Shown here: one piece after another, positions 13,674-27,300 of the stretch | Layout of the letters: each line of letters opens with the position of its first letter | How positions within the stretch are numbered: position 1 is the stretch's first letter | Assembly (NCBI GenBank): GCA_008711295.1 | Contig: VUYV01000122.1 | Coordinates: 1,803,172-1,867,171 of the forward strand | Origin: Anarhynchus alexandrinus | Lineage: Eukaryota; Chordata; Aves; Charadriiformes; Charadriidae | Length of the DNA: 64,000 nt | Direction: 5' to 3' | The notes under the pieces: generated by a model | Told to the model about the DNA's origin: nothing | The model's input: the letters and a program-made list of their open reading frames with translations, nothing else | The model's database searches: none | Made by a program: the position numbers and the translations under genes

Positions 13674-14601
13674 GGCAGAAGAAGATATTTCAGAGTTTTA
13701 GGAGATGTAAGAGCAAGCTTTCTCTCATTGAATTGGCAGTCCCCGTCAGTTGCACCATGAAGATAAGAGGGCTTGGCATCTCACTGGGCAAATTTGTCCT
13801 TTTGGAGAAGTGTTTAACTTTTCTTCCATTTCCCACCGAACAAGAGAAGTGTAAGTTGCTGAATGACAAGGGACATTAATATAATTTTTAAATTTACCAG
13901 TCCTTTCTAAGGGCTGGGGCCACTGAAGTTGTCTAAGCTAAGACAGAGAACAAAGATTTATGAGACCAACTCCCTCTATGAGACGTACTTCACTGTTTAA
14001 TAGAAATTCTTGGATCCTTAATGTCAAGGGTCAAAAACCTGAAGAATTCAGGGCTGGGTTAATCTCACTTAATTCTGGATGTTTGCATGTGAGTTCGATA
14101 TTTTGACTCCCTTTGTTTTTGGTGGGGAGAACTAGGTACGTTTCTGGAGTGAGTTATGCCTATCTTGGTTCTTTACCTTTGGATGAGATATTTGCCCTCT
14201 AAGTGACTATTTCCTCTCCATGTACTCCTCTCTTGCTCAGATGTATTTAAGTGGAATGAAACCCACTGTGACTGCTAAGTCTTAGAAATGCCGACAACTT
14301 AGAATTTCATTCAAACACGGGAGCTTCTCTGATATGAAAGTTATATATTTTGGCATCAAACAAGACCCAAAATTAGATTTCCTAAATGTTATATTTATAT
14401 ATGACTCAGTTTCCCATCTGTGAAAGATTCACAGAGAGCTTCCTCACTTCAAAGACATGCTGAAGATTTTTAGAAAATAGTAAGAGAGGCCCTTTAAGGT
14501 GATAAAATATTCTATATAGAGATATAAAATACTGTTGAAAACATGCTTCAGCAAAATGGGGTATATAAGGAATTAGGCCACACTATGCCTAAAAGAGAAA
14601 T

Positions 14602-14626
14602 AAAAAAAAAAAAAAGAAAAAAAAAA
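14602..14626. repeat. Poly-A tract with one G
   Basis: Two A runs split by a single G, followed by GAAGGAATTAAGG. Simple low-complexity DNA. Confidence 0.8.
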
Positions 14627-15289
14627 GAAGGAATTAAGGAAATAGGAGAAAATAAACTGTACAAAAATGCCATTCTCTGAATGCTATTCATTCTCTGTAT
14701 TAAATGTAACAAAAGTTCTGTAGGTGTTAGAATATGTTATCACGTTGCCAAACTTTGCTATGGACAAGGGGTTAGAAATGAGATTGCATAAGCAACCTAA
14801 GTGTGATGATTTTTTCATATTTTAGTCCTTGAATTTGCTGTCTTAATGCTCTTTTTAATGAAGCACTGTATTTAGTTTGCAGCTTGTTCGAATAATTGGC
14901 AAATACTTGTGAACACAATTTCAAAATTTAATTACTCATTAGAATTATGCATAATTATGGCTTTTAATTTTTTTCTATGAGCATATGAACAATCTTTTTC
15001 TGAGTTTGAAGGAATACTGATGCTCATACAAATATTCATTTTCTTGGGCAAACAACGGTATTCATCTGCCAAAAAAGAATGCTCATTGTTTGCTATACAA
15101 TTAATTAATATTTGCTATACATTTGACTAATTTTTTCTTATTAACAATATTGCGTCCCCCTAGCATACAAAAATAGCTGCTGTGGTAACAGTCTTGCATT
15201 TATAAACTTTAAATGATGAATTACTTTTGCACTCAATCTATCTAGATATTACAATTCCTAATCCTCTTGAAACTATGAGTTGAGGAACT

Positions 15290-15412
15290 TTCATCATCCC
15301 TGTTTTACAGACTGGGGATTGAGGGTTACACAGATAAAGCTGAGCATGGTCAGAAGGAAGGAGGTCAGAAGACAGCAGAGTCAGCAGCTGAAACTTGATT
15401 TGCTGGGCCTCC
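15290..15412 (+). mobile_element. MIR-like SINE remnant
   Basis: Reads CATCATCCCTGTTTTACAGA, then GGGGATTGAGGGTTACACAG, a TGAGCATGGTCA block, AGCAGAGTCAGCAGCTGAA and CTGGGCCTCC. The order matches the 3' half of MIR-type SINEs: CCCCATTTTACAGATGAGG, CTGAGGCACAGAG, AGTGACTTGCCCAAGGTCA, GGCAGAGC, then GAACCCAGGCCTCC. It is divergent and carries indels, as expected for an ancient amniote element. Confidence 0.55.
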
Positions 15413-15975
15413 GACCAGAACTATCAGCAAGCACATCTTCCATCATTTTTGATGCGTCATGGAAAGAATGTCATTTGTAGTATATCAGTATCCCCAAATA
15501 TACCATCGCAGCACGTTGTTCAGCACTTCTCAAAGCTACAACTTGCTTTTGGATGTCTATCCCCACGTTTATTCATTTAAGAACCTAGGCAGATATTTAC
15601 AGTGCACTTTGTGTTTAGGTGTAAATTGCGTACGATGAAGGCCTTTTCCCTCTCCCTAGGCTTTCGTAGTTGTCACCCATCTCTTAGGGGGCTATTAACC
15701 TTCTGTCAGAGTTGGAAGACTAGTGAAGTATGTGTCACAGTGATCTATCAACTCAGTGCAAAGGAAGCTTTAAACAGCCTTGGGCCAGGTAAACCGAGGT
15801 GGTCGGGTTTAAGATGAAGCGGTGGATGCTGCAGCTGAAATGGATGAAAAGTGTTCCCATAGTCTGTTCCACCAGCAGCGCTATGGATCTGGCAGAAAAC
15901 AGTTTGATAGTTTCCTCCATCTAGTTTTGTACTGCATCAGTCTATTCATCCTTCAGCCGACTGATGCATGCGTGC

Positions 15976-16000
15976 GCACACATGCACACACATACACACA
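15976..16000. repeat. Imperfect CA-rich microsatellite
   Basis: CA dinucleotides interrupted by TG and TA units (GCACACATGCACACACATAC). It is short and imperfect. Confidence 0.75.
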
Positions 16001-19000
16001 GCCGTTCTGGACTCAGTTTGCAATGATCTAAAACTGTGGTTTGTGCAAACAAACGTTTTCATTAACACCGAAATAAAAATAAACAGCAAAAATTTCTACT
16101 GATTTGCAGATAAGGTTTTCCTATGGGATAAACGGCTAGAGTAGCATGAACCAAGCATTGCTCACACTTAAAGGGGATATTTGTAATTGTCTGCCCGAGG
16201 TAGAACTGATTCCACTTGGAAAGTAGGAGTGATTAATTTTTTTTTTTTTTCTCATAAGACTACAGGATCTAAGTTAGCTAAGGACCTCTTGGGCTGTCAG
16301 TCCCAGGTATGTCATGTCATATTTTAATTGTAAACTTGCCAAATCTTGAAAATGATCATTTTTTCCTTTGCTTCTACTGTTTCTATTAGAAAGTAGTCTT
16401 ACAGTCTTGCTTCCCTCATGGTTTGAAGCCTTCGTTCAATATCCAGCCTGAATTTATTCTTGGCCAGTTCACACATATTTGTTCCAATGCCAGTGTTGCT
16501 AATACTGTTGCTGGGGTGAAATAGCTCATTTTCCTCCTTCGTATTTAGGGAGAACAACTGTATGCCTTCTGGCTCTTCATTTTGTCTAGGTAAATATTTC
16601 AAGCTCTTCTACCCTTCTTTTGTAAAACAAGTTTTTCACTTTTCAGCTTTTGCAAGGCTAGCACATAAAGGACTTGCTTCATAACTTGAGGCAAAACTAG
16701 TATGTCGATAATGTACATTTCTGCTTGCAGAAAATGCTGTAGCTATTACATCAGGTTGGAGAGCATGCCATGAGGTGGATGTATTTGGGGTCAAAGGGAA
16801 TATGGCTGCTTAAGTCTCTGAAATACTGCATCTTCATCTCTGAGTCTAGTAAAGATTGCTGCGAGCAGCTTCTATAGAGTTGATTTCTAGTCATCTCACT
16901 GAGTCAATAGAAGTTTGCCAGTTTAGAGAAGTTGAAGATCAATCTGATACATTTATTTCCCTAAGTTTCCTGTGTTTACCCTTGCACCTCTTGTATACTG
17001 TATAAACATCCTGAGTACTGCTCATTGTAACAGAAAATAGAAGAAAAGATATGGGTAAAATACATTTCAAACTATTTTGAAATAGATTTATGTATACTGT
17101 ACTGTTGAATAAAGTCACAGTATATTTTAAACCCAAAATATGACATCTTCACTGAAAAAAATAAGAAAAATATTCTGTCACTTTCTATATTTCATTATCA
17201 GCAATTAAATATGGTAGTCTTTTAATATGCAGGAGGTCTACGTATCATGACTAAAACTTCACACTGTACCTGTGTTACTTCTAGCTGAACTGCTTTCTTT
17301 CTCCTATCTTGTGCTACCGAATTTTGGAATCTGAGTTCCACAAAAGTATTTCAGTTTCCAGGATGAAGTGGGTTGAGTTTTTTGTTTCTTTTTAGCGTTT
17401 GTTTGTTTGGGCTTTCTTTTTTTCCTGTTAAGGTTTTCTTTTTAAAAAGTACAGTCATCTAATTCTCGTGAACTGAAATCTTATTTGAACTTTTTTTTCT
17501 ATAATGCACAGCAGCTGCAGGCCTCCCAGAATTACAACAATATAAAATACTTGCTTAAACCAAGTTTTCAAAGTGACTTTTGTCTAAGCTTTGGTTATTG
17601 TGTGTGTTCTATTACAGTTATAGAAACCCAAGGATGTATTTCTGAGCACTTAGATGTCTCTGGTCTCCCTACTAGGACTTTTCCTTGTCCAAGCAACTTC
17701 TGCACAGTCAAAGGTCATATAAGAGGGCGATCCAAATTGTGGATCCTTTGTCTTATACCCAAAAGCTTATAAACTCAAATTTGGGGACTATGTTTTAAAT
17801 TATAGCCTTTTAAGTTTCCTTACCTTTCTTGAGAAGATTAATGTTTGAGATTGTAATGCATAATATTTTAATTATTCATTTAAATTAAAATTGATTATGA
17901 GAACTAATTAAAAGGCATACAACTGGTTACTGGCAACATAGTTGGACTGCTCACAAAAACACCATTTGGTTTTCATCCTTAGAGTCATGTTGGTTTTAGA
18001 AATTATATTCTGTAAATGATAAGGGGGATATAATTAATTCTGTATAAGAATTTAGAAATCTACTATTTCTTAAAAAAAAGAAAATTGAACAGTGTTTTCT
18101 GCTTTTGGAAAAGTATGGATTCTTTTTTTATGTAAAGCTTACTGCAGTAGTCAAAAATGTTATCTAAAAAAAAGTTTTGTAATGACCTCTTATTCATTTC
18201 TTTCCCAAATGTTGTAAAGTGGGATTCAGCTCCCTTCCTTCCCATCTCATCATCCTTCCCAGGATATTTTGGGAAGGTATGTAGAATCATAATAAATAAA
18301 TCTGCTTTTGGAAGATAAGCATTGAGAGTGATCCTCTGGATCACTGAATCCAGGAAGTGAATTCTTGCTATTATAGCCAATCTGATCACAAAAGTCATCA
18401 AGTTTCACCTCAGCAATAGGTAGATTGTTGCCTTCATTATTATTACTCAGGAGATTGCTTCAGATTCTCGCTATTCTTATAATTGGAAACCCTCAAATTT
18501 GCAGTCTAAATGTATTAATTGCCAGTTCATGCTCATTTTCTTTGAAAAGCTCTTTATTTGATCTCAAATTGTGACTTGATGACTAATTTTGAGAGCTATG
18601 ATGGGAATCCATTATCAGCTGTTCAGAGAAATGCTCTCAATGCATTGCCTAATTTCCACTACATGAAATATAGTGTCACTATTTCTATTCTCTGTCTGGT
18701 TGAGGTTGTTGAAAGGAAAAGAGCCAAAAGAAATATTTAAAGATTCAGTTTTTCTATGTTTTAGCTTAAGACTTGAGCAGTGATTTCAACAGGATGGATA
18801 GATGCTAGGGACTGTTAAGAGCTGAATTTAATAGCTGAAGATCACCTAAAATGCACTTATTTCTATTTATGGTGAAGGTATCACACTGAAGGGAAACAGA
18901 TTGTGCAAAGAAGAATAAATGAGACATTTTCTAGAAAACTGGCCATCCTATGTCTTAATTTGGTTGTAGATTTTCTGTTCAGTCTCTTTTTTCAGAGGAA

Positions 19001-22000
19001 ATTTGGATTTTTGATGATGTATTATTTTTTTTCTGAAGTGTCGTGTGCTTCTTGAAACTCTTATATAGTTGTCTTCCCTTTGAAATTAAACTCTACTGGT
19101 GTCAGATGGAAGTTGAATTATATTCTACATCCATACTGAGAATCAATTTCTCAAAATAAAAGCCTTTCCAAACACTGGAAAGCTTTAAGGCAGTGTTGGA
19201 CATATCTGTGTAATGCACCCAGACTGAAAATGTTTGAAGAACGCTGACAGGGAAGGCTCTTGTCTATCATTACTAGAAAAATATTAGTTGAGATCTTGGG
19301 ATCTTTACACAAAGACAAATTTAAGGGCCTTTGACATCAATTATGATGTTCACCTCCGTTATTTTTTCAAAGACCAGTAGGGTAGTTTACACAGTGTGCA
19401 GAATTTTCTTGTTACCCCTCTCTCATATGCATTTTTTTCGCTCTATACTGAATGAACTTGGTTGGAAACATTTCCTACGCAGTGAAGAACTCTGACCCAC
19501 ATTTTCATGGCATCAAAAAATGCATTCTCAGACAGCATGGAAAGGTGTTGCTCTCAAAAATATGAACTGTGTACTGAAGACTTGCCCCAGAACACTTTCT
19601 GTTACGGTCCAGGGAGAGCTGGTCTGGAAGTGTCGAAATGCCAAACATATTTGGAAAGGGAAGAAATGATAGGTTAATATCAGCGGCATACTCCGTAGAC
19701 AGGAAAAGGAAGGGTAGAAGGGAAGAAATAGGTTTTTAGCTTTAAGCTATTCTGAGGAGAAGGGCAAAGAGATGAATAGGTGTGGCTCATCTTTTTATTA
19801 ACAGAGGAAAGACTCCATAAACAACTGTAGTGGTGCCAAAGAACATTGTGTTGAACTGTGAAGATCAAAAAAGCCCACACAGACCCCAAAACACTTCTTT
19901 TTGTATTGTTAGGTAAAATTAACAATGATCCACAAATCACAAAATCAATACACTTTTTACTCTGGAGAGGCTGGGTGTGGGGGATATTTTGCTTCCATGC
20001 TTCTACTGTATGGTAACAGGAATAGCAGATGGTTTTATGTTTCCTTCAGCACTAGTAAATGGATTTGAAGCAGTAGCATTCCCTCTAAAAGGACTGTAAC
20101 AAATGAAGGAGCCCAGAAGTCTTTATATTAAAAAGAAGGGTAAATTTTAATGTACCCCAAAGTTCTTAAGCTGTCTTTGTGACTTAAGTTTCTTACATCC
20201 AGAGATTCTCTCTATTAGTAAGTGTTGCATTGCCACTGATTAAAACTCTAAGTGTAAGCAATTGAAATGTCCGATAAGGTACACTTTTATAATGAATATT
20301 TTCATTGACTTGGAGACAGTTATAGCATGGGATTTTCATTTCTAATGTACCTAGAGTAATTATCCATGTTCTGCTGACGGTTATTTGTTGTTTAATTAAA
20401 ATACATGCAGGGAATAAAAAGCCCATTAGGATAAAGCATTGTGTCAAAACCAAAAAGTTGCAGTAAAGTTTGAGCATGGAAATGCCTACTGCTGGCTTCT
20501 GTATATTTATTGCCAGGCTCTGGTAGCAAGCTTCAGAGAAACAGAATGTTACTCTAGAGTAATCACCTGCTTCCATAAAATTTGAAAATGACTTGAATTA
20601 TTTGTTCAGCAAGCCTAACCATAACAAAGCACATTAATGGACTAGTAGGCTGTGACATTAGGTATCACACCCTCGTTAAGGAGCAGGGTTTTTTCCAACC
20701 TGGATTCAATATGAGTGGGGAAGAACTGATTAAAAAGGAAAGGTTCTGCAAGTTAGAAATGGCAATAAATTTTTCAGGAAAGGTATCAGTTCATACATAT
20801 GCCTAATAAATTAACCCATCTTTGTAGAGAAAACTGCAAATGCATTTTATTCAAAGGAGCACTGCTAGTTTTGAAGCCTAAATTCATTAATCTCTGAGAA
20901 TTTTTACACTGTCTGATACAGTTTGAAATGCTTACCCTGATGTATCAGCTGAGGATAATCATCTATTTGAATTTATGGGCAATGATATCACTGTGAGATG
21001 TGGGAACTTGCATGTGTACCTTCAGAATATTAAGAAGACTTAAACATGTAAATTCCCATGTACTGGAATGTGTGAGTAAAACGATTCTTTTTTGATAAAT
21101 AATTGTAGTTTTAATTAAAGGTGGATCGATTAAATTCCAGTATGTGACTCATCTAATGGTTTCCGCGCATGGTTTTTTTGAACCTTTCCAGCATAACTGA
21201 TCCATTCTTATTGTGTGTGCTCAGAAGGACCAGAAATTTCTCAAAAGCAAAATCCTTTTACTTAGCAGTTCCTGGACCTGGCTGTGTTTCAAATCAGTGA
21301 TTTTTACATTCCCCCTGCATTATCCTTTTTCCAGGAAGAGGTACGTATGGGAAGGGTGACTTTAGGACAGTTTTTATATCTGGGGTAATTCCTGGACGAA
21401 GGTTCCTGGATAAGTTAGAACAGCTCAATCACATCTCTAAATTGTGCTTAACTGCGGTGGAACTGGGGGGATGCTCCACAGCCAAGAATTATTGGAGAGT
21501 GGTGTGCTCTGATTAGGCCCTGTTTGTCCCTTGGCAAAGCTTGTATGTTGGTAAGTGTTATGTACGCATATGGCCTTTCTGTCAGCTGGTGCTGGGCTTT
21601 CCATGCCAGCAATATTTCTGTTAGGTATCCAGGTCTTCCTGCTGTCAGAGCAGCACAGAGGGAGTAGATAGCGGCAGGGTAATTTTCTGGTATCTTTAGA
21701 TAACTATTAGAAAATTTTATGAGACTGTATTCTGGATGCTGCTTTATTCCAAAAAACATTTTACTATACTGCAATATTTTTTTTTTAAAGACTGGCCTGT
21801 CTGCAAATGCCATGACATATCTAGAACACAGGTCAAAGTGATGTCACCTGAGCATAGTTGCCTAATTCAGAAGTGTGGGTTTTCCTCTTGGGTCAGGTTG
21901 GTGGGGACTGAGGCAAGGCAAGGCTGTCCTCTTTGGTAGCGTGGGTGCTTAGGGTCTTCTGGAATTTTAATGTAAAAAATGCCCAATTAGTGAAAGGAGC

Positions 22001-23055
22001 ATGTTTTCTGGCAGTGCGGTTGACTTTTGCTGCCCTTCTGTGTCAAATTATAGTTCTGGACTTGTGACCTTTATTAAAATTTTAAAGCGTGTGTCAAGGT
22101 ATTATAAGCTGTTAAGTTATTCATACTGAATTGGGTACAGTGGTGCAGATGCTTTATAGAGTCTTTAAAACGGATATCCCATTGCATAGCTGCCCTCAGT
22201 CATGAGAGAATGAGCTCAATGAGATTTTCTGATCCTTTGTACTTATCTACAGTTACTTCTATATTGAGTGGAGAAAAAAAACACATTCAATGACTCAAGT
22301 ATTGAATTACCTTCCAGAGTTTTCTCCACTGACTGTACAGGGAGTGAGGGACTCAAATGTGTGTGTTACAGCCTAAAACCAGGTGGGCCTGGGTGCTCAA
22401 ATCTCATTTTCTTTCCTAAGCATTGGCCATTTGGCTAAAACGAAGCTACTGAAAGCTTGGCTTCTTGGTTTTAAACATCTGAAGTCTGAACAGCAATCTG
22501 AGGCCTCACACACCTAAAATTAGCCTCTTAAGTCCATCCCTTGTTGTTCCCTGAGACTGTGATGGCGGTCTGCCTTAAGTATCTGGTTATGCATGTAACT
22601 AAAATTGTTACTGAGAAGAATCATATTCCGCTCTTTCTGAAGGATCATAATAACATCTTTTGATAACCCCACTTTGTGCCTTAGAATAAAATGCATTTAC
22701 TGTGTGATTTTGTCAGATTTCATTGAAAATCCTGAGGGATTAAAAGTAACTGCTGCATGCTACTAGTGTATTGTTAGTAATTCAGCATCTTAAAGCAGGT
22801 ATCACAAGTAAAAAGTATACAGTGGCCATTCTTTTAAGTAAACCCACTTTTTTTCTAATTCAAAAAGCTGGATTGTCATGTTCTTCTTACAGAGTTACAG
22901 AAATAACTGTTTGAAAAAGAACCTACAGTAGAACGAAGGCATCTGTTCAATTTCCATTTTACTTCCCCACACCAGATAATGTTGAAAACAAAGATGTTAT
23001 TTTTCCCACTTGTTTGTCATCAGACAGGAAAAAAGACATTACTTTTTAATTTCAT

Positions 23056-23088
23056 CATTGTTTCTCTGTAATCAAAAGAGAAACAATG
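23056..23088. repeat. Short perfect inverted repeat
   Basis: Arms CATTGTTTCTCT (23056-23067) and AGAGAAACAATG (23077-23088) are perfect complements around a nine-base loop GTAATCAAA. In AT-rich DNA a 12-bp hairpin is not far above chance, so no function is claimed. Confidence 0.7.
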
Positions 23089-23363
23089 TTTAAATTAAGA
23101 GCTTAAACATTCCCATCCTGATTCACAAAGCTCTACAAAGCTGGTGTTTTGCTGAGTAGTTATTTTAAAACAAGGGGTCATTAGACTTCCCCCCGCACAC
23201 ACACTGCTTAGGGAACAAGGTCTCCTGGTACATAACTACTAGTGAAAGTAATGACTGCCTTGCAGTTTTTTGTTGTTTTTTTTTTTCATTTTAGTGACAT
23301 TTTTGTACAGGTGCCCAGGCAACTGTGAGTTACTGAATATTTGTGCATACTGATATTAGTTTA

Positions 23364-23768
23364 GAATCATAGAACCATAGAACAGTTTGGATTTGAAGGG
23401 ACCTTTAAAGATCATCCAGTCCAACCCCCTAACATTGGCAAGGACATTTTTCACTAGATGAAGTTGCTCAAAGCCCCATCCAGCCTAATCTTGAACGCAT
23501 CCAATGATTGGGCATCTCCAGCTTCGCTGGGCAACCTTTTCCACTGCATCACCACCCTTATTGTAAAGAATTTCTTCCTTATGTCCAATCTATACCTATC
23601 CTCTTTCAGTTTAAAATAGTTGCCCTTTGTCCTGTCACTACAGGCCTTGCTAAAAAATCTCCCTCTGTCTTTCTAATAAACCCCCTTTGTATATTGAAAG
23701 GCTTCTATAAGGTGTCTCTGGAGACTTCTCCAGGCTGAACAGCCACAACTCTCTCAGGCTTTCTTCCA
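23364..23768 (-). mobile_element. CR1 LINE 3' end, antisense
   Basis: Starts with the complement of the CR1 tail (GAATCATAGAACCATAGAA), then the hallmark antisense blocks AAGGGACCTTTAAAGATCAT, CCAGTCCAACCCCC, AGTTGCTCAAAGCCCCATCC and the terminal CTTCTCCAGGCTGAACAGCC. This is the last about 0.4 kb of a CR1, truncated at its 5' end. Only the C-terminal tail of ORF2 and the 3' UTR are represented, and both are decayed. Confidence 0.95.
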
Positions 23769-24326
23769 GTTTAATACCTTTACTTTTGTGATTTTAAGCA
23801 AGACAAGTATTCTGGACCATCACACACCTCATAATGCTATGACAAATATCTACCCAACTGGCTTTCCACCATGACTCCATTGCTTGTATGCCCAACCATT
23901 AAACTTCCTTTGATTGAATCCCCCAGCAGTATAGATCACTCAGAAGATAAAATTTCTACAAGAACTGTGAAACACAAGATGTAACAGAGTACGTATTTGC
24001 CTGTATTTCACTTTTTATGCTAAAATGGACCAAAAGCACATTTCTCCAGGAGTTCTCTACTTCATTGATCAAAGGTCTCCACAGTCCTGGGCGTCGGACT
24101 GACTGAAAAGTGTTACAGATTTGGATGGTGAAGGCTGGAGTTCAACAGGAAATCTCAGCTTACTTTTTGTTTCACAAAGTTGCCACAGGAAGGGAACAAA
24201 CATGCTAGGAAAAAAATTCCACAATCATATCAGCATTGCCACATTTAGTTTACAAGAATGATGTGCACAACCTGCTGTGAAATTTCTAACTGCCTTATAA
24301 GTTACTTTGAAGAAAACCAACCTCAT

Positions 24327-24352
24327 CTTTTTTTTTCTTTTTTTTTTTTCCT
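24327..24352. repeat. T-rich low-complexity tract
   Basis: T runs interrupted by single C bases, followed by CCTTTCTTTAC. Low complexity only. Confidence 0.75.
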
Positions 24353-27300
24353 TTCTTTACATAAAGACATGCCATTTATAGCTGAAGCCCACCTAACATT
24401 ATGTCTTATTCATGACAGTGACCAATCCTGGATGCTTAGGAATGAAGATAAGTTATGCATGAATATAAGAAACAATAGAAGAATAGAGCGATTCTTCTTT
24501 GGTATGCACATCGACTATTTTAACTCTGCCTTATTTCCATCTGTTGTCCCCTTTAAGAGCTAAAGTCCACTTATATTTGCGGTCATTATTAAGGAACCAT
24601 TAAGCATTGCAGATAATATTTTCAGATTTATACCTATTTAATTATTTAATTATTTTATTTTACCATATCTTTTTGGAGATGAGCTGACTAGACTAGTATA
24701 TGGTACTCAAAATGGTGAGTGCACGCTGTTTTATAAAACATTATAGTTACATCTACTTTTTTTGTCTGTTCCTAGTAATTCCGAACATCCTGCCTGACCA
24801 CAGCTGAACGTTGAGGTGGTGTTGTCAGAGAAGTATCCACAGTGACTCGTAGGTATGTCTCCAAAATGTTAGTAAGAAGTAAGACGCTTTACTGATCTCC
24901 CTTGTTTTGTTTGCTAGAATTATTCTTAACCATAGTTTTTGCTAATTTGGTTGGTACAGCAATTTGACCAACTAGTCTTTAAATATCAGACTCATGTATC
25001 ATTGAAGGCTGAAGAAGTATTCTGAGGAAATACTGCTACATGCTTGTCCACGTGTCCACACGTCACTGGTTTTCCCTTACATTATCTCATATTCTTCCTG
25101 GGGCATCCTGGCGTGTAGGGTGGGGACTGGGTGTACTGAGTTTAAGGCCCAGCACTTCAGACTCGTGTGCTTCAAATGGCACACAAGCAGGTGTCATTTT
25201 GAGAAATCTACTTACTACTGCAGAGAATCCTTTTACAAATTATTACCAGGATTTCCAATATTCAATTTCTGATGCATTGGTACTGCTGTGTATGAACAGA
25301 AGTCTTCACTCTACTTCATTTTGGATCGTGTTTCATTATTCTCTGCTCATGTAGAAGGACCTGCATTCACCTCACCAACTCAATTACAGAGTGATATTTT
25401 CTTTTCTACTTAACTAAATCATTATTCAAGCTGAATAGCTTCTAAATATATTCTAATTTATGTGTTGGGAAAGAAATTATTTGCACCCAGATTAACAAGA
25501 AACTTGGGCATTGTTAGACTAAACACAGCCATGCAAAGACCCAGACCCATAAATTTACCGAGCCAGACTAGGCAGCTCATATGCATATACTGTGAATAAG
25601 GAAAGTTAGATGCCTTTGGCTGAGAGCCACAACTGCCATCACACTGATGCTCATACCTGTCAAGAAGCAATGCTGAAGTAAGGACAGTGTTTGAAATCCT
25701 ACCTGTCTCCTGACCCGGAACAGCCAGATTAATCTATACACTGAACTCAGAATGTTTGTGTGTATGTTGTATATATTTAGGCAGACCAGTTTATATCTGT
25801 GACTAGACTACCTTACAGTGTTGTGTTACATGGTATTAATTTTGAAAAAAAGAATGTCAGAGTTTTCTTACATCACCAAAAAGATAACTTTACATGAAAA
25901 TGAAGAAACATTAAAAATATACCTACCTGTGACCTGATCATAGACAGATCTGATGTAATATTCAGCAGATAGCTGTCAAGTGGGGATACCACAAGATTAT
26001 TTCTAGACTCTGTACTCCTGTGTGGCATGTAGGACTGGATAGCCATACTTTAGTGGAATTCTTTTGCAAGTGCATAATATAAGCATTCTTTGTAAGCAGT
26101 AAAGCCAAATACTGGTCATAGGTCAAAGCCTCAGAAATCAAGGTGATAACCATCAAAAGGACCTGTTTCTGCAACAAGTGAACCCAGCCTTTATGCTCTA
26201 CCTAATTAATCGGAAGCTTGCAATGTTCTTTCAGACCTGATGCTAGAGAGAGATGGCCATTAGGCATACAAATCAGCAACGCGGTGATCAGGGTTACAAG
26301 GCAGGTCACCCACTTGCACTGCGATGGAAAACTCCTTTTCTTCCAGCCCTATTGCCAAACACTGGAAATTCCCAAGTGGATTCAGTCTGGGGCCAACTTA
26401 CCTCATTAATGGGAGATACCATGACTTTTTGTACCTCGTTATGGATGTCACAATATCCTCAGCAGAAACAGAGTATTTTAGTAATAGTATTATTATACAT
26501 CTTTTTGTTAGTATCCTTAGCCCTTCCTCATCCCTACAGCAAAACTCCCATTTGACTAGTATCAGTAAGATGGGTGCGGACTCAGCTCCATTAGATTTAT
26601 AGAAAGACAAAGCTGTGACTGTTCCAAGTTCCATAGGCATTTTGAGATACAACAGTTGTATCCACTGTTTTGTGCGTACAAGGTAATCTCACTTAGTGCT
26701 TCTTATAGTTTCTTAACCTGGCTGTGATATTTCTGATGCATATTAAGAACAGGAGGAGAAGGAGAATATGCGGCTCTCTGCTGTATGGGTTCTAAGATTC
26801 TTGTAAAAGTGCAAAGCTGCGAAATACAGCTCCAAAATACTGCATTTTCTCGAGTAGGAAGTTCAGATTAATTTTAATCTTCATTTTGCATCTCTTGATA
26901 ATGTTAATGTTTTCTAAATATTGCTCTTGCTGAAGCAGTTTAGTATAACAAAAAAAATAAATATTTCATGGACACAATTCCTTTGGGTTAAATTTGGTCT
27001 AACTCTTTGCAATACATATACATGCGTGTATGAGTTAAGAAAATTTGGCTGTTTTTTAATTATTTAGTTCTTTGTCGACATCATCATCACTGACTATATA
27101 AGTTCAATTATAGTTTGCTTTTGCATTGTATCTTTCCTTGTTAGGTTTAATAAGAAATGGCTCCCCTTCCCCAACAAGAGCATCAGTTTGCAACTGTTCG
27201 AAAAGATAATGACAGAAGTTCACCTTCCTGTCATGTCCCTTTTAAACACTGCAGAGTTTAAATTCTTCTGTTCCCTTGCTTATCTTCTCTCTCACACTGT

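Larger units (their letters stand above)
4705..15289. other. Unique AT-rich DNA, no gene seen
   Basis: About 10.6 kb without a recognisable gene. The longest ORFs (for example 11821-12192 plus, 123 codons; 13463-13879 plus, 138 codons) show no domain and have low-complexity translations or run through poly-A. Inside are one weak MIR-like remnant near 5480-5545, homopolymer tracts (7704-7721, 13656-13673, 14602-14626) and a TAAT-rich block at 14.83-15.14 kb discussed in the findings. Confidence 0.65.
15413..23363. other. Unique AT-rich DNA, no gene seen
   Basis: About 8 kb with no recognisable gene. There are scattered ORFs only; one on the minus strand at about 16403-16608 is discussed as a weak exon candidate. 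Another TAAT-rich patch lies near 17.83-17.95 kb. The 127-codon minus ORF at 20193-20576 has no domain. Confidence 0.6.

Noticed and set aside
13463..13879. 138-codon plus-strand ORF
   Set aside because: Passes through the A18 tract giving a lysine run, has no recognisable family, and composition follows the local DNA.
26218..26602. Three overlapping plus-strand ORFs and a short motif AAAACTCCCATTTGACTAG
   Set aside because: The motif resembles text common in old vertebrate repeats but is too short to name, and the ORFs lack domains.
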